Positions 1 to 7,684 of a stretch of 64,000 bases of DNA are shown here, piece by piece. The DNA is taken from NCBI RefSeq assembly GCF_904848665.1, contig NZ_CAJHCQ010000022.1, positions 1 to 64,000 on the forward strand, given 5' to 3'. Made by a program: the position numbers and the translations under genes. Within the stretch, counting starts at the first letter, position 1; each line of letters starts with the position of its first letter. The notes under the pieces are model-generated. The model saw only the letters and a program-made list of their open reading frames with translations. It did not search any database and was not told the DNA's origin. Source of the stretch: Paraburkholderia hiiakae. GTDB lineage: Bacteria > Pseudomonadota > Gammaproteobacteria > Burkholderiales > Burkholderiaceae.

Positions 1-38
1 GCGTTCAATCTGAGCCAGGATCAAACTCTTCAGTTTAA
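1..38 (-). rRNA. rrs: 16S ribosomal RNA, 5' end only (partial)
   Basis: Read on the minus strand, positions 30 to 1 give AGAGTTTGATCCTGGCTCAG followed by ATTGAACGC, the universal start of bacterial 16S rRNA (the 27F primer site). The gene runs leftward out of the window, so only about 35 to 38 nt of the mature 5' end are present. The exact mature end is an estimate. Confidence 0.97.
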
Positions 39-306
39 ACCTGTTACTGTTTTCGGTTTCTCTCGAAACCGGTCGCTCACTCAAAGCTGACAGGTCATTG
101 AATAAATTCAAGAACCTGACTTACTTTAGTGTGAGACTCTTGATACTTTTGCTGCTCCCGACCCTGCTCCGGAGAACAAGGTCAGGCCGCCACCGCATCA
201 AGCGCCCACACTTATCGGCTGTAAATTTTTAAAGATCGATCGCGAAAACCACCGGCAAACTGCGTTACTGCCCGGCGTTTCCTGCGTTGCTGCGTCAGCA
301 GCAGAG
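39..306 (-). other. rRNA operon leader (transcribed spacer before 16S)
   Basis: About 270 nt lie between the predicted start of transcription and mature 16S, on the minus strand. The leader contains a boxA-like element around 222-236 (minus strand reads GATCTTTAAAAATTT), which fits the Nus-factor antitermination signal of rRNA operons. An inverted repeat just before 16S (CGGTTTC and GAAACCG, about 52-74) probably belongs to the RNase III processing stalk. No protein gene is seen here. Confidence 0.7.
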
Positions 307-342
307 AAACGAGATTATGAAGAATCTTTTTCGCTTCGTCAA
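307..342 (-). promoter_or_regulatory. rRNA operon promoter, sigma-70 type
   Basis: On the minus strand the -35 box is TTGACG (342-337), the spacer is exactly 17 bp, and the -10 box is CATAAT (319-314). Transcription would start near 307, leftward into 16S. The A/T-rich tract just upstream (minus strand AAAAAAAGGGG, 354-344) could act as an UP element. Spacing and boxes are close to consensus, as expected for a strong rRNA promoter. Confidence 0.8.
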
Positions 343-445
343 CCCCTTTTTTTCGCTCACCGCTTGAAAAAGCTGCCGACTCCTGCGCCCGCCGGTTTCC
401 GCGGCGGCCTTCGCTGACCCGACGTCAGAGACATCGAACTGCGAA

Positions 446-467
446 GGGGGCGAATCTTAGCGCCCCC
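446..467 (-). terminator. Possible weak terminator after the GDSL gene
   Basis: A perfect 7-bp GC stem (GGGGGCG 446-452 with CGCCCCC 461-467) lies 36 bp beyond the stop codon of the minus-strand GDSL gene and ahead of the rRNA promoter. On the minus strand it is followed by only a short T-poor sequence, so termination efficiency is doubtful. Confidence 0.35.
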
Positions 468-502
468 GCTGGCGATGCGCAAGGGGACGGCGCAAATATT
501 CC

Positions 503-1762
503 TTACTTCCGGGCAAGGGCGTCCAGCGGCACGACATTCGCCATCGCCGCGTAGCCCGCGTCGCTTGGGTGGATGTGGTCGCCACTGTCATACCCGTACC
601 GCAGTCGCGCGGGATCCGCCGGGTCGCGCAGCTCCGCATCGAAATCGATTACGCCGTCGAATGCCCTGCTCGTGCGGATCCATTGGTTCACCGCTGTGCG
701 GATCGCCTCGCGCTCGGGCGGCAGCGAAGCCGGCGTGAGCGTCGCGCCGAAAATGCGCACGCCGCGCCCATGCGCCTGCGCGATCACGCGGCGATAACCC
801 GCGATCAGGTCGTTCGCGTCGACATGCGTATGAGGAAAGTCGCAGTCGAGGCCCGATCGTGCTGGCATCGCCTGGAAGTTGATGTCGTTGATGCCGATGA
901 GCAGCACCACCGTCTTCACGCCCGGGTGGCCGAGCGCGTCACGCCCGAAGCGCCGCTCGAGCGCCTCTCCGTAGCAAGGCGAATCGCTCAGCAACCGGTT
1001 GCCGCTAATCCCGAGGTCAATCACGGCGAGATCCGTGCGCTGCGACTGTGCGATGCGGCGTGCCAATGCGTCCGGCCAGCGACGGTTCTGATTGAGCGAG
1101 GAACGCATGCCATCGGTAATGGAATCGCCGATCGCCGCGACCGTCGACGCCCCCGGCGCCTCGACTGCTAGCCCCGTCACCCAGGCGTACTGCGTAAAGC
1201 GCTCGGTGAACGCACCGCTCGACGGCTCGGCGACATGATTGCCCGGACGCGAGACGTAGTTCACCTGACTCGCCACGCGGTGCCACGCGACCATCTTCTG
1301 CTCAGGTCCCATATAGGAACTGATGACGTATGGCGCGTGCGCCTTTAGATTGATCTGCACCGGATCGCTATCGAGCGCAGCGCCTGGAGGAACCGACACC
1401 GCCGCCCTCCCGCCGAAGGTCACACGCGCCATTCCCGCCTCGCTCGCCGCCGCGCCACCCGCAGACGGCGCAATCGCCATCGCCTCGATCACGAGCGGCG
1501 TGCGCCCATAAACGTTGCTGACATGCACCCGCGCAACCGTGCCGCCCAGCGTCGGATACACGATCTGCCGAACGGTCCGCCCGGCGACCTCGGGCGCGCG
1601 GTACAGCGCCGGGAGCGCGTCGCGGTCAGGGATCGACTGCAGCGCCGTCGCCCAGCTCGTGACCCAAGGGTCCGAAGTTTGATCGGCGAACGCCGGAGAC
1701 ACGGCGCCAAGTGAAATGAACACAGCGGCCGCAGCCGCGAGAGGAGCAAAAGAAATCTTCAT
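503..1762 (-). CDS. Secreted SGNH/GDSL-family hydrolase
   Basis: A 419-residue exported esterase/lipase-like enzyme. The family block I motif (GDSIT, catalytic Ser), a Gly-containing block II, GIND (block III Asn) and the C-terminal DHIHPSD (block V Asp and His) are all present, so the Ser-Asp-His machinery looks complete. The chosen start gives a clear signal peptide (MKISFAPL, then an Ala-rich hydrophobic core and cleavage near AFA-DQ). A longer frame to 1828 is open but would bury the signal peptide. The N-terminal third before GDSIT is a beta-rich extension common in secreted relatives. It is monocistronic, upstream of the rRNA operon on the same strand. The natural substrate cannot be predicted. 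Confidence 0.88.
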   Translation of the reverse strand: MKISFAPLAAAAAVFISLGAVSPAFADQTSDPWVTSWATALQSIPDRDALPALYRAPEVAGRTVRQIVYPTLGGTVARVHVSNVYGRTPLVIEAMAIAPSAGGAAASEAGMARVTFGGRAAVSVPPGAALDSDPVQINLKAHAPYVISSYMGPEQKMVAWHRVASQVNYVSRPGNHVAEPSSGAFTERFTQYAWVTGLAVEAPGASTVAAIGDSITDGMRSSLNQNRRWPDALARRIAQSQRTDLAVIDLGISGNRLLSDSPCYGEALERRFGRDALGHPGVKTVVLLIGINDINFQAMPARSGLDCDFPHTHVDANDLIAGYRRVIAQAHGRGVRIFGATLTPASLPPEREAIRTAVNQWIRTSRAFDGVIDFDAELRDPADPARLRYGYDSGDHIHPSDAGYAAMANVVPLDALARK

Positions 1763-1950
1763 CCGTAACTGAGTGCGCAGGCAAAGGGGCATTGTGCCCC
1801 ATGGGCCGGTGCGCAGTCTTCCATCCACCTGACAGTCAAGCGCTCAAGCCCACGCACAAACCGCGCATCCGCACAAAACCGACACAACCCCGCTGTCGCC
1901 CCACTAAAACTCAACGGTGAGCGCGAGCTCTTTTGAGCTACCTCAAAAAA

Positions 1951-1989
1951 TTCATTTACCGACCGGTCGGTTGGTTTATACTGCGCGAC
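1951..1989 (+). promoter_or_regulatory. paa promoter with PaaR-type operator
   Basis: A perfect 14-bp palindrome, ACCGACCGGTCGGT, sits at 1958-1971. It overlaps the -35 box (TTTACC, 1955-1960) and most of the 16-bp spacer of a promoter whose -10 is TATACT (1977-1982). A protein bound there would exclude RNA polymerase. From memory, an inverted repeat of this type controls paa promoters in Burkholderia through the TetR-family repressor PaaR, which is released by phenylacetyl-CoA. A TetR gene lies downstream of this operon. Transcription should start near 1989, 28 nt before paaA. Confidence 0.8.
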
Positions 1990-2016
1990 ATACCCAACTT
2001 CGACGAGAGCGTCTCC

Positions 2017-3015
2017 ATGTACACGCAATCCCTCGACATCCCCGGCAACGTTGCTCCGCTTGACGCGGACGCAGCCTCGCCGGAGCAGGCGCAGTTCGAC
2101 GCGATCATGGCCGCCGACGGCAAGATCGAGCCGCAGGACTGGATGCCGGATGCCTATCGCAAGACGCTCGTGCGCCAGATCTCGCAGCATGCGCACTCGG
2201 AAGTCGTCGGCATGCTGCCGGAAGGCAACTGGATCTCGCGCGCGCCTAGCCTCAAGCGCAAGGCGATTCTGCTCGCCAAGGTGCAGGACGAAGCGGGCCA
2301 CGGCCTCTATCTGTATAGCGCGGCGGAGACGCTCGGCGTTTCGCGCGACCAGTTGGTCGACGCACTGCACGCCGGCAAAGCCAAGTATTCGAGCATCTTC
2401 AATTACCCGACGCCCACCTGGGCGGACGTCGGCGTGATCGGCTGGCTCGTGGACGGCGCCGCGATCATGAACCAGATTCCGCTGTGCCGCTGTACTTACG
2501 GCCCGTACGCACGCGCCATGATCCGCATCTGCAAGGAAGAGTCGTTCCACCAACGCCAGGGTTTCGACGCCCTGCTGGCCATGATGAGTGGCACCGAAGC
2601 GCAGCGCGAACTCGTGCAGCAGGCCGTGAACCGCTGGTGGTGGCCGGTGCTGATGATGTTCGGCCCGAGCGACGCCGATTCGGTCCACAGCAACCAGTCA
2701 GCTAAATGGGGGATCAAGCGTATCTCGAATGACGACCTGCGCCAGAAGTTCGTCGACGCGACGGTCGAGCAGGCGAAGGTGCTGGGCGTCACGCTGCCCG
2801 ACCCCGATCTGAAATGGAACGAAGCGCGCGGTCACCACGACTACGGCACGATCGACTGGGAAGAGTTCTGGCGCGTCGTGAACGGCGACGGCCCGTGCAA
2901 CCGCGAGCGTCTCGGCACGCGCGTGAAGGCGCACAACGAAGGCGCGTGGGTGCGCGAAGCTGCCCTCGCGCATGCCGAAAAGCAGCGTCAGCGCGCCGAA
3001 AAGCACGCTGCCTGA
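2017..3015 (+). CDS. paaA: Ring 1,2-phenylacetyl-CoA epoxidase, catalytic subunit PaaA
   Basis: The 332-residue diiron subunit of the PaaABC(D)E monooxygenase, which epoxidises the aromatic ring of phenylacetyl-CoA with O2 and NADPH electrons from PaaE. Two E-x-x-H iron-binding motifs are visible (QDEAGHG and KEESFHQRQG), as expected for a carboxylate-bridged diiron ferritin-like protein. The start at 2017 (MYTQSLDIPG) is preferred: the open frame back to 1933 runs through the promoter and operator. It is the first gene of paaABCDE. The C-terminus ends in a charged tail (EKQRQRAEKHAA). Confidence 0.97.
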   Translation: MYTQSLDIPGNVAPLDADAASPEQAQFDAIMAADGKIEPQDWMPDAYRKTLVRQISQHAHSEVVGMLPEGNWISRAPSLKRKAILLAKVQDEAGHGLYLYSAAETLGVSRDQLVDALHAGKAKYSSIFNYPTPTWADVGVIGWLVDGAAIMNQIPLCRCTYGPYARAMIRICKEESFHQRQGFDALLAMMSGTEAQRELVQQAVNRWWWPVLMMFGPSDADSVHSNQSAKWGIKRISNDDLRQKFVDATVEQAKVLGVTLPDPDLKWNEARGHHDYGTIDWEEFWRVVNGDGPCNRERLGTRVKAHNEGAWVREAALAHAEKQRQRAEKHAA

Positions 3016-3072
3016 CCGGCAAATCAGCCGCAAATGACCCCGCATACGAATCAGGAAGGAAGGAGATCCACG

Positions 3073-3357
3073 ATGAACAAGGAATGGCCGATCTGGGAAG
3101 TATTCGTGCGTAGCAAGCAGGGCCTCGACCACAAGCACTGTGGCAGCCTGCACGCCTGCGACGCCTCGATGGCGCTGCGCATGGCGCGCGACGTCTACAC
3201 GCGCCGTCAGGAAGGCGTGAGCATCTGGGTGGTGCCGTCGTCGGCGATTACGGCATCGGATCCGAACGAGAAGGCCGAGCTCTTCGAGCCCGCCGGCGAC
3301 AAGATCTATCGCCACCCGACGTTCTACACGCTGCCCGACGAAGTCAACCACATGTAA
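3073..3357 (+). CDS. paaB: Phenylacetyl-CoA epoxidase subunit PaaB
   Basis: A 94-residue small subunit of the phenylacetyl-CoA epoxidase, the usual size for the family, beginning MNKEWPIWEVFVR. A strong ribosome-binding site (AAGGAAGGAGA) lies just before the chosen ATG; the in-frame ATG 39 bp upstream would place this site inside the gene. PaaB is needed for a functional complex and bridges PaaAC units. It lies 57 bp after paaA and 9 bp before paaC. Confidence 0.95.
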   Translation: MNKEWPIWEVFVRSKQGLDHKHCGSLHACDASMALRMARDVYTRRQEGVSIWVVPSSAITASDPNEKAELFEPAGDKIYRHPTFYTLPDEVNHM

Positions 3358-3366
3358 GAGCGCAAC

Positions 3367-4173
3367 ATGACGACGCCCACGCCTGAACAACTCGCGTACG
3401 TGCTGCGCCTCGCCGATACGGCGCTGATCCTCGGTCAGCGCAATACGGAATGGTGCGGCCACGGCCCGATCCTCGAAGAAGACATCGCGCTCGCCAATAT
3501 GAGCCTCGACCTGATCGGTCAGGCGCGCCTGCTTTACACGCACGCCGCCACGCTCGAAAAGGCGCTTACCGGCCGCGACCGTACCGAAGACGACTACGCC
3601 TACTTTCGCGCGGAGCGCGAGTTCGCGAACTATACGCTCGCGGAGTTGCCGCACTTCGGCCCACTCGCCGGCACGACACATTCGGCCAACGACTACGCCG
3701 TCACGATCGTGCGTAACTTCCTTTACGCCGCGCTGATGGAGCATCTGTGGACCGCGCTGCTGCGCTCCGCCGACCCCCAGCTGGCCGCGATCGCTGAGCG
3801 CTCGATCAAAGAAACGCGCTACCACGTGCACCACGCACGCGAGTGGCTGATCCGCTTCGGCGACGGTACCGACGAATCGCACGGCCGCGCCCAGGCCGCG
3901 CTCGACTGGCTCATGCCCTACACGCGCGAGTTCTTCAGCACCGACGCCGTGGAAACGGCGGTGGCCGAAGCCGGCATCGCGCCGCTCGCGGCTCAGTTCG
4001 AAGCTGCGTGGCGCGCAGATGTTGACGCCGCGCTCGACGAAGCCACGCTCGCCATGCCCGCGCCGGTGAAGCACGTCACGACCGGCAAGCACGGTGAGCA
4101 TTCGGAGCACATGGGTTTCGTGCTGGCCGAGATGCAGAGCCTCGCGCGCCAGCACCCGGACGCGCGCTGGTAA
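3367..4173 (+). CDS. paaC: Phenylacetyl-CoA epoxidase structural subunit PaaC
   Basis: A 268-residue ferritin-like partner of PaaA. It shares the diiron fold but is a structural, non-catalytic subunit that helps bind substrate and PaaA. The N-terminus carries the family-typical ADTALILGQRNTEWCGHGP and the DIALANMSLDLIGQAR segment. It follows paaB after 9 bp and precedes paaD by 29 bp, which fits translation from one message. Confidence 0.95.
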   Translation: MTTPTPEQLAYVLRLADTALILGQRNTEWCGHGPILEEDIALANMSLDLIGQARLLYTHAATLEKALTGRDRTEDDYAYFRAEREFANYTLAELPHFGPLAGTTHSANDYAVTIVRNFLYAALMEHLWTALLRSADPQLAAIAERSIKETRYHVHHAREWLIRFGDGTDESHGRAQAALDWLMPYTREFFSTDAVETAVAEAGIAPLAAQFEAAWRADVDAALDEATLAMPAPVKHVTTGKHGEHSEHMGFVLAEMQSLARQHPDARW

Positions 4174-4202
4174 GCACCCCCGCAGGAAAAGAGGAAGTCA
4201 CG

Positions 4203-4733
4203 ATGCAAGCAACGGCAGATCACGCGCTCGAACGCGCCTGGGAGGTACTGGAATCGGTGCCAGATCCGGAGATTCCGGTCGTGTCGATCCGCGAACTGGG
4301 CATCCTGCGCGACGTGCGCCGCGCCGCGGACGGTCAGATCGAAGTGGTCATCACGCCCACCTACTCCGGCTGTCCGGCGATGTCGCAGATCGCGGAGGAC
4401 GTCGCGCATGCGCTTGACGCCGCCGCACTCGCGCCGTACCGCATCGCGACGACCCTGACGCCCGCGTGGACCACCGACTGGATCACCGACGACGCGCGCG
4501 AGAAGCTGCGTGCCTACGGCATTGCGCCGCCCACGGGCAACTGCGGCAGCGGCACGGTTCGGGCCGGCGAACAGCCGATCACCTTCGTGCCGAGAAAACT
4601 GCCCGCGCCTGCTTGCCCGCGCTGCGGCTCGAAGCACACCGAACGCCTCGCGCAGTTCGGCTCGACCGCGTGCAAGGCGCTCTACCGCTGCATCGACTGC
4701 CGCGAACCCTTCGACTACTTCAAACCGTACTGA
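4203..4733 (+). CDS. paaD: PaaD, epoxidase maturation protein
   Basis: A 176-residue protein with an N-terminal MIP18/DUF59-type domain (VPDPEIPVVSIRELGIL, with TYSGCPAM) and a C-terminal cysteine-rich metal-binding segment (CPRCGSKHTERL and CIDCREPFDYF). Members of this family help iron-sulfur cluster or metal assembly in the PaaA/PaaE system; the precise activity is less certain than for the other Paa subunits. A good SD (AAGAGGAAG) precedes the ATG. The stop is one base before the paaE start. Confidence 0.93.
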   Translation: MQATADHALERAWEVLESVPDPEIPVVSIRELGILRDVRRAADGQIEVVITPTYSGCPAMSQIAEDVAHALDAAALAPYRIATTLTPAWTTDWITDDAREKLRAYGIAPPTGNCGSGTVRAGEQPITFVPRKLPAPACPRCGSKHTERLAQFGSTACKALYRCIDCREPFDYFKPY

Positions 4734-4734
4734 T

Positions 4735-5823
4735 ATGGCCACTCCGCAATTCCATTCGCTGCGCATCCGCGAAGTGCGGCCCGAAACCGCGGACGCGGTC
4801 TCTGTCGCTTTCGAAGTCCCGCCCGAGCTGCGCGAGGCGTTTCGCTTCACCCAGGGGCAGTTCGTCACGCTCAAGACCCATATCGACGGCGAAGAAACGC
4901 GCCGTTCGTACTCGATCTGCGTGGGCGTGACCGACTACGACCGCGACGGCGAGCTGCGCATCGGCATCAAGCGCGTGCGCGGCGGGCGTTTCTCGAACTT
5001 CGCGTTCGATCAGCTCGCGCCGGGCCACGAGATCGAAGTGATGACGCCCGACGGCCGCTTCTTCACGCACCTGAACGCCGAGCACGGCAAGCATTACGTG
5101 GCGTTCTCGGGCGGTTCGGGCATCACGCCCGTGCTCGCGATCATCAAGACGACGCTCGAAACCGAGCCGCGCAGCGCGTTCACGCTCGTGTACGGGAACC
5201 GTAGCGTCGACGCAATCATGTTCGCCGAAGAGCTGGAAGACCTGAAGAACCGCTTCATGAGCCGCTTCCGCCTCTATCACGTGCTCTCGGACGACCTGCA
5301 GGACGTCGAGCTCTTCAACGGCGTGCTCGATCAGGCCAAGTGCGCAGCGTTCCTCGAAACGCTGCTGCCGGCCGACGAGATCGACGAAGCGTTCATCTGC
5401 GGCCCCGGCCCGATGATGGACGCCGCCGAGGCCGCGTTCAAGGACGCGGGCGTGCCGCCGCAGAAGGTGCATGTGGAGCGCTTCGGCTCGCCGCTGCCGC
5501 AGGCGGGCGTGCCGAACGTCGAGATCACCGAAAGCACGCCGGCCGCCGACCTGGAAATCGTCATCGACGGCAAGAAGCGCAAGATGCGCCTGCCGTACGA
5601 GGGCGTGAGCCTGCTCGACGTCGGCCTGAAGGCGGGTCTGGCGCTGCCTTACGCGTGCAAGGGCGGCGTTTGCTGCACCTGCCGCGCCAAGGTGCTTGAG
5701 GGCGAAGTGAAGATGGACAAGAACTACACGCTCGAGGAACAAGAGGTGAAGGACGGCTTCGTGCTCACCTGCCAGTGCCATCCGGTGAGCGAGCGCGTGG
5801 TCGTGAGTTTCGACGAACGTTAA
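4735..5823 (+). CDS. paaE: Phenylacetyl-CoA epoxidase reductase PaaE
   Basis: A 362-residue flavin/iron-sulfur reductase that passes electrons from NADPH to PaaA. Domains in order: FAD-binding barrel with RRSYS, an NAD(P)-binding domain with GGSGITPVLAI, and a C-terminal plant-type 2Fe-2S ferredoxin with the ligand pattern CKGGVCCTC plus a distal Cys in TCQC. The start at 4735 gives MATPQFHSLRI, directly after the paaD stop; a frame open from 4510 is a read-through of paaD sequence. Last gene of the operon. Confidence 0.96.
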   Translation: MATPQFHSLRIREVRPETADAVSVAFEVPPELREAFRFTQGQFVTLKTHIDGEETRRSYSICVGVTDYDRDGELRIGIKRVRGGRFSNFAFDQLAPGHEIEVMTPDGRFFTHLNAEHGKHYVAFSGGSGITPVLAIIKTTLETEPRSAFTLVYGNRSVDAIMFAEELEDLKNRFMSRFRLYHVLSDDLQDVELFNGVLDQAKCAAFLETLLPADEIDEAFICGPGPMMDAAEAAFKDAGVPPQKVHVERFGSPLPQAGVPNVEITESTPAADLEIVIDGKKRKMRLPYEGVSLLDVGLKAGLALPYACKGGVCCTCRAKVLEGEVKMDKNYTLEEQEVKDGFVLTCQCHPVSERVVVSFDER

Positions 5824-5877
5824 GGCGTTAGAGCAACAGCACGCTTTCGGCCTACAGGCGATCCGCTTACACTAGGG

Positions 5878-5931
5878 GCCGCCCGTCGGTGTTGCAGCGC
5901 AGCGCTGCGACCCCGACGGGCGGCTCCTTTT
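5878..5931 (+). terminator. Terminator of paaABCDE
   Basis: A 12-bp perfect stem (GCCGCCCGTCGG 5878-5889 with CCGACGGGCGGC 5913-5924) encloses a smaller palindrome (CGCAGCGCTGCG) and is followed by TCCTTTTG. It sits 55 bp after paaE, so the downstream DUF1835-paaR pair probably has its own promoter. Confidence 0.85.
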
Positions 5932-5959
5932 GTCATTTGCGTGCTTTCAGGCTTACAGG

Positions 5960-5976
5960 GCGTTCATCGTGAACGC
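5960..5976. promoter_or_regulatory. 17-bp palindrome just upstream of the DUF1835 gene
   Basis: GCGTTCA-TCG-TGAACGC, with perfect 7-bp arms, ends 12 bp before the DUF1835 start codon. It could be an operator for the DUF1835-paaR unit or a small RNA hairpin near the ribosome-binding site. It is unlike the paaA operator, so it is probably not read by PaaR. Confidence 0.4.
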
Positions 5977-5988
5977 AACGAGTTCTCG

Positions 5989-6813
5989 ATGACCACGATT
6001 CACCTCATTTACGGCGAGCCGGCCGCGGCAGCGCTGCGTCAGGCTCTCGAAGCGGCGGGCCGCCCGGACCGCGTGATCGCCCTGCGCGACGACCTGACGG
6101 TAGGTCCATTGCGCGACATCGACGTGGCGGGCGACCCCGGCGTGGCGCTACGCGCCGCCTTCTGGGAGCGTCTTGGGGATATGCCGCCAGCCCTTGCACA
6201 CGACGACTGCGCGGCGCTGACCGCCCTCGAAACCGACGACTCCCACGTGGTGATCTGGCACACGCACGACGCCGCCCATCAGCTCGCGCTGCGGCGTGTC
6301 TGCTACCGTTTGCGCGATGTCCCGCAGCGCTTGAACGAGGTACGCCTCACCGTCGACGAAATTTCGGGCCCGAACGCCGCGACCCACATCGAAGCGCGCT
6401 TGCCCGACGCTGCGCCGATCTCGGTGCTGCGCATCACGCGCCTCGCGCTCGAGTGGCAGGAAGCCAAGTTCGCCAACGGCGAGACGCGCCGCTGGCGCGA
6501 CAACACCTTTACGAGCGGCACGTGGAGCGACCTCGACGCGATGATCCTCGACGTGCTCGACGCCCATGAGGACCGTCCGGCGGGCGCATCGTGGCTCGCC
6601 AGCGACGTGCTCGGCGCCGAGCTCACGCGGGGCGGGGCCGGCTTCACGGTCGCCGAGCCGGTCGTGCTGTGGCGCCTGCGCGAGCTATGTGCGGCGGAAG
6701 AACTACGCCTGCGCGACGATATGTGCGCCGCCTGCGCCCCGCTTGCCGCGGCCGCGCGCGCCGCGCGTCCTCCGCTTCCGCAAACCGCCGCGCACCTTTC
6801 CCTCCCCCGCTGA
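5989..6813 (+). CDS. DUF1835 domain protein
   Basis: A 274-residue cytoplasmic protein with an N-terminal DUF1835 domain: IHLIYGEPAAAALRQAL at the start and the later WHTHDAAHQLALRRVCYRL segment match the family pattern. No catalytic motif, signal peptide or membrane segment is seen. The start at 5989 is chosen because homologues begin close to MTTIHLIYG; a GTG at 5941 is also open. The stop is 6 bp before paaR, so the two are probably co-transcribed. From memory the same gene sits beside paaR in other Burkholderia, hinting at a role in phenylacetate regulation, but its function is unknown. Confidence 0.85.
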   Translation: MTTIHLIYGEPAAAALRQALEAAGRPDRVIALRDDLTVGPLRDIDVAGDPGVALRAAFWERLGDMPPALAHDDCAALTALETDDSHVVIWHTHDAAHQLALRRVCYRLRDVPQRLNEVRLTVDEISGPNAATHIEARLPDAAPISVLRITRLALEWQEAKFANGETRRWRDNTFTSGTWSDLDAMILDVLDAHEDRPAGASWLASDVLGAELTRGGAGFTVAEPVVLWRLRELCAAEELRLRDDMCAACAPLAAAARAARPPLPQTAAHLSLPR

Positions 6814-6819
6814 ATTCCC

Positions 6820-7422
6820 ATGGCACGCACCCGAGCGCCCGACCACGAAACCCAACGCGACCAGATCCTCGAACTCGCTGCCGCCAAATTCGCGCAGACG
6901 AGCTACCCGAGCACCTCGATGTCTGACCTCGCCGCGGCAAGCGGGACCTCGAAAGCTCGGCTCTATCACTATTACGAGAGCAAGGAAGCGATCCTTTTCG
7001 ATCTGCTCGATCGCTACACCAAGCGGCTCATGCTGATCATCGCGGAGGTGGAAGGCGCGAGCCAGCGGCGCGGCCACGACGAGCGAGAGAGCTTCGCCGA
7101 GCTGATTCGCGCGTTCCTCGCGGAATACGAAACCTCCCACAGCCGCCACGTGGCGCTCCTGAACGACGTCAAATACCTCGTGGACGCTCAGCGCGAGATT
7201 ATCCTGAACCGCCAGCGCGACGTGGTTGCCGCCTTTACGCGCCAACTCGTGCGTGCGTATCCCGGCCAGGTCACGAGCGAAAACCAGACCGCGCTGACAA
7301 TGATGGTGTTCGGCATGATCAACTGGACATTCACGTGGCTCAAGCCGGGTGGCCGCATGGGCTATCGCGAGTTCGCCGAGCAGGTGATCGCCATGGTCGA
7401 TCACGGTCTGAAGGGTGCCTGA
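6820..7422 (+). CDS. paaR: TetR-family repressor, probable PaaR
   Basis: A 200-residue TetR-type regulator. The N-terminal helix-turn-helix is clear (about residues 12-60: QILELAAAKFAQ, then TSMSDLAAASGTSKARLYHYY and ESKEAILFDLL). The C-terminal ligand domain is less conserved. The neighbouring paa operon carries a perfect operator-like palindrome in its promoter, and Burkholderia PaaR is a TetR protein that senses phenylacetyl-CoA, so this assignment is likely; it is by context, not by biochemical evidence. It differs from the GntR-type PaaX of enterics. Confidence 0.85.
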   Translation: MARTRAPDHETQRDQILELAAAKFAQTSYPSTSMSDLAAASGTSKARLYHYYESKEAILFDLLDRYTKRLMLIIAEVEGASQRRGHDERESFAELIRAFLAEYETSHSRHVALLNDVKYLVDAQREIILNRQRDVVAAFTRQLVRAYPGQVTSENQTALTMMVFGMINWTFTWLKPGGRMGYREFAEQVIAMVDHGLKGA

Positions 7423-7684
7423 ACGGTGCTCGAGCGGCACAGATGCGGTCAAAATTTACGGGCCAGATTGTTGCGGTGCGACATGATGCACCATGACAAC
7501 AGTTGACACGTCAAATGACCCGAAAAATTACCCGTTAATAATCAATCATTTGCGCTTATATTTTTATTAATTAGGCGCAACACTCAAATTTACACTCCGG
7601 GTTTTCCCTAGAGTGCACCCAGGGTTTCCGCTAGAATGCGTTTTGCGCTGCATCATGCGGCATGCATTTTAAGGAGAACCCACC
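7423..7684 (+). promoter_or_regulatory. AT-rich upstream region of the GNAT gene with an imperfect tandem repeat
   Basis: The 7500-7590 stretch is unusually AT-rich for this genome. Just after it an 18-bp element occurs twice 23 bp apart (7599-7616 and 7622-7639; 15 of 18 bases identical), each beginning GGGTTT and ending in CTAGA(G/A)TGC. The second copy contains TAGAAT, a reasonable -10 box. TTGACA occurs at 7502-7507 without a clear partner -10. The sequence suggests a regulated promoter for the GNAT gene. Confidence 0.5.

Noticed and set aside
2698..4155. 485-codon minus-strand frame opposite paaA-paaC
   Set aside because: Runs across three conserved Paa genes on the other strand; not a gene.
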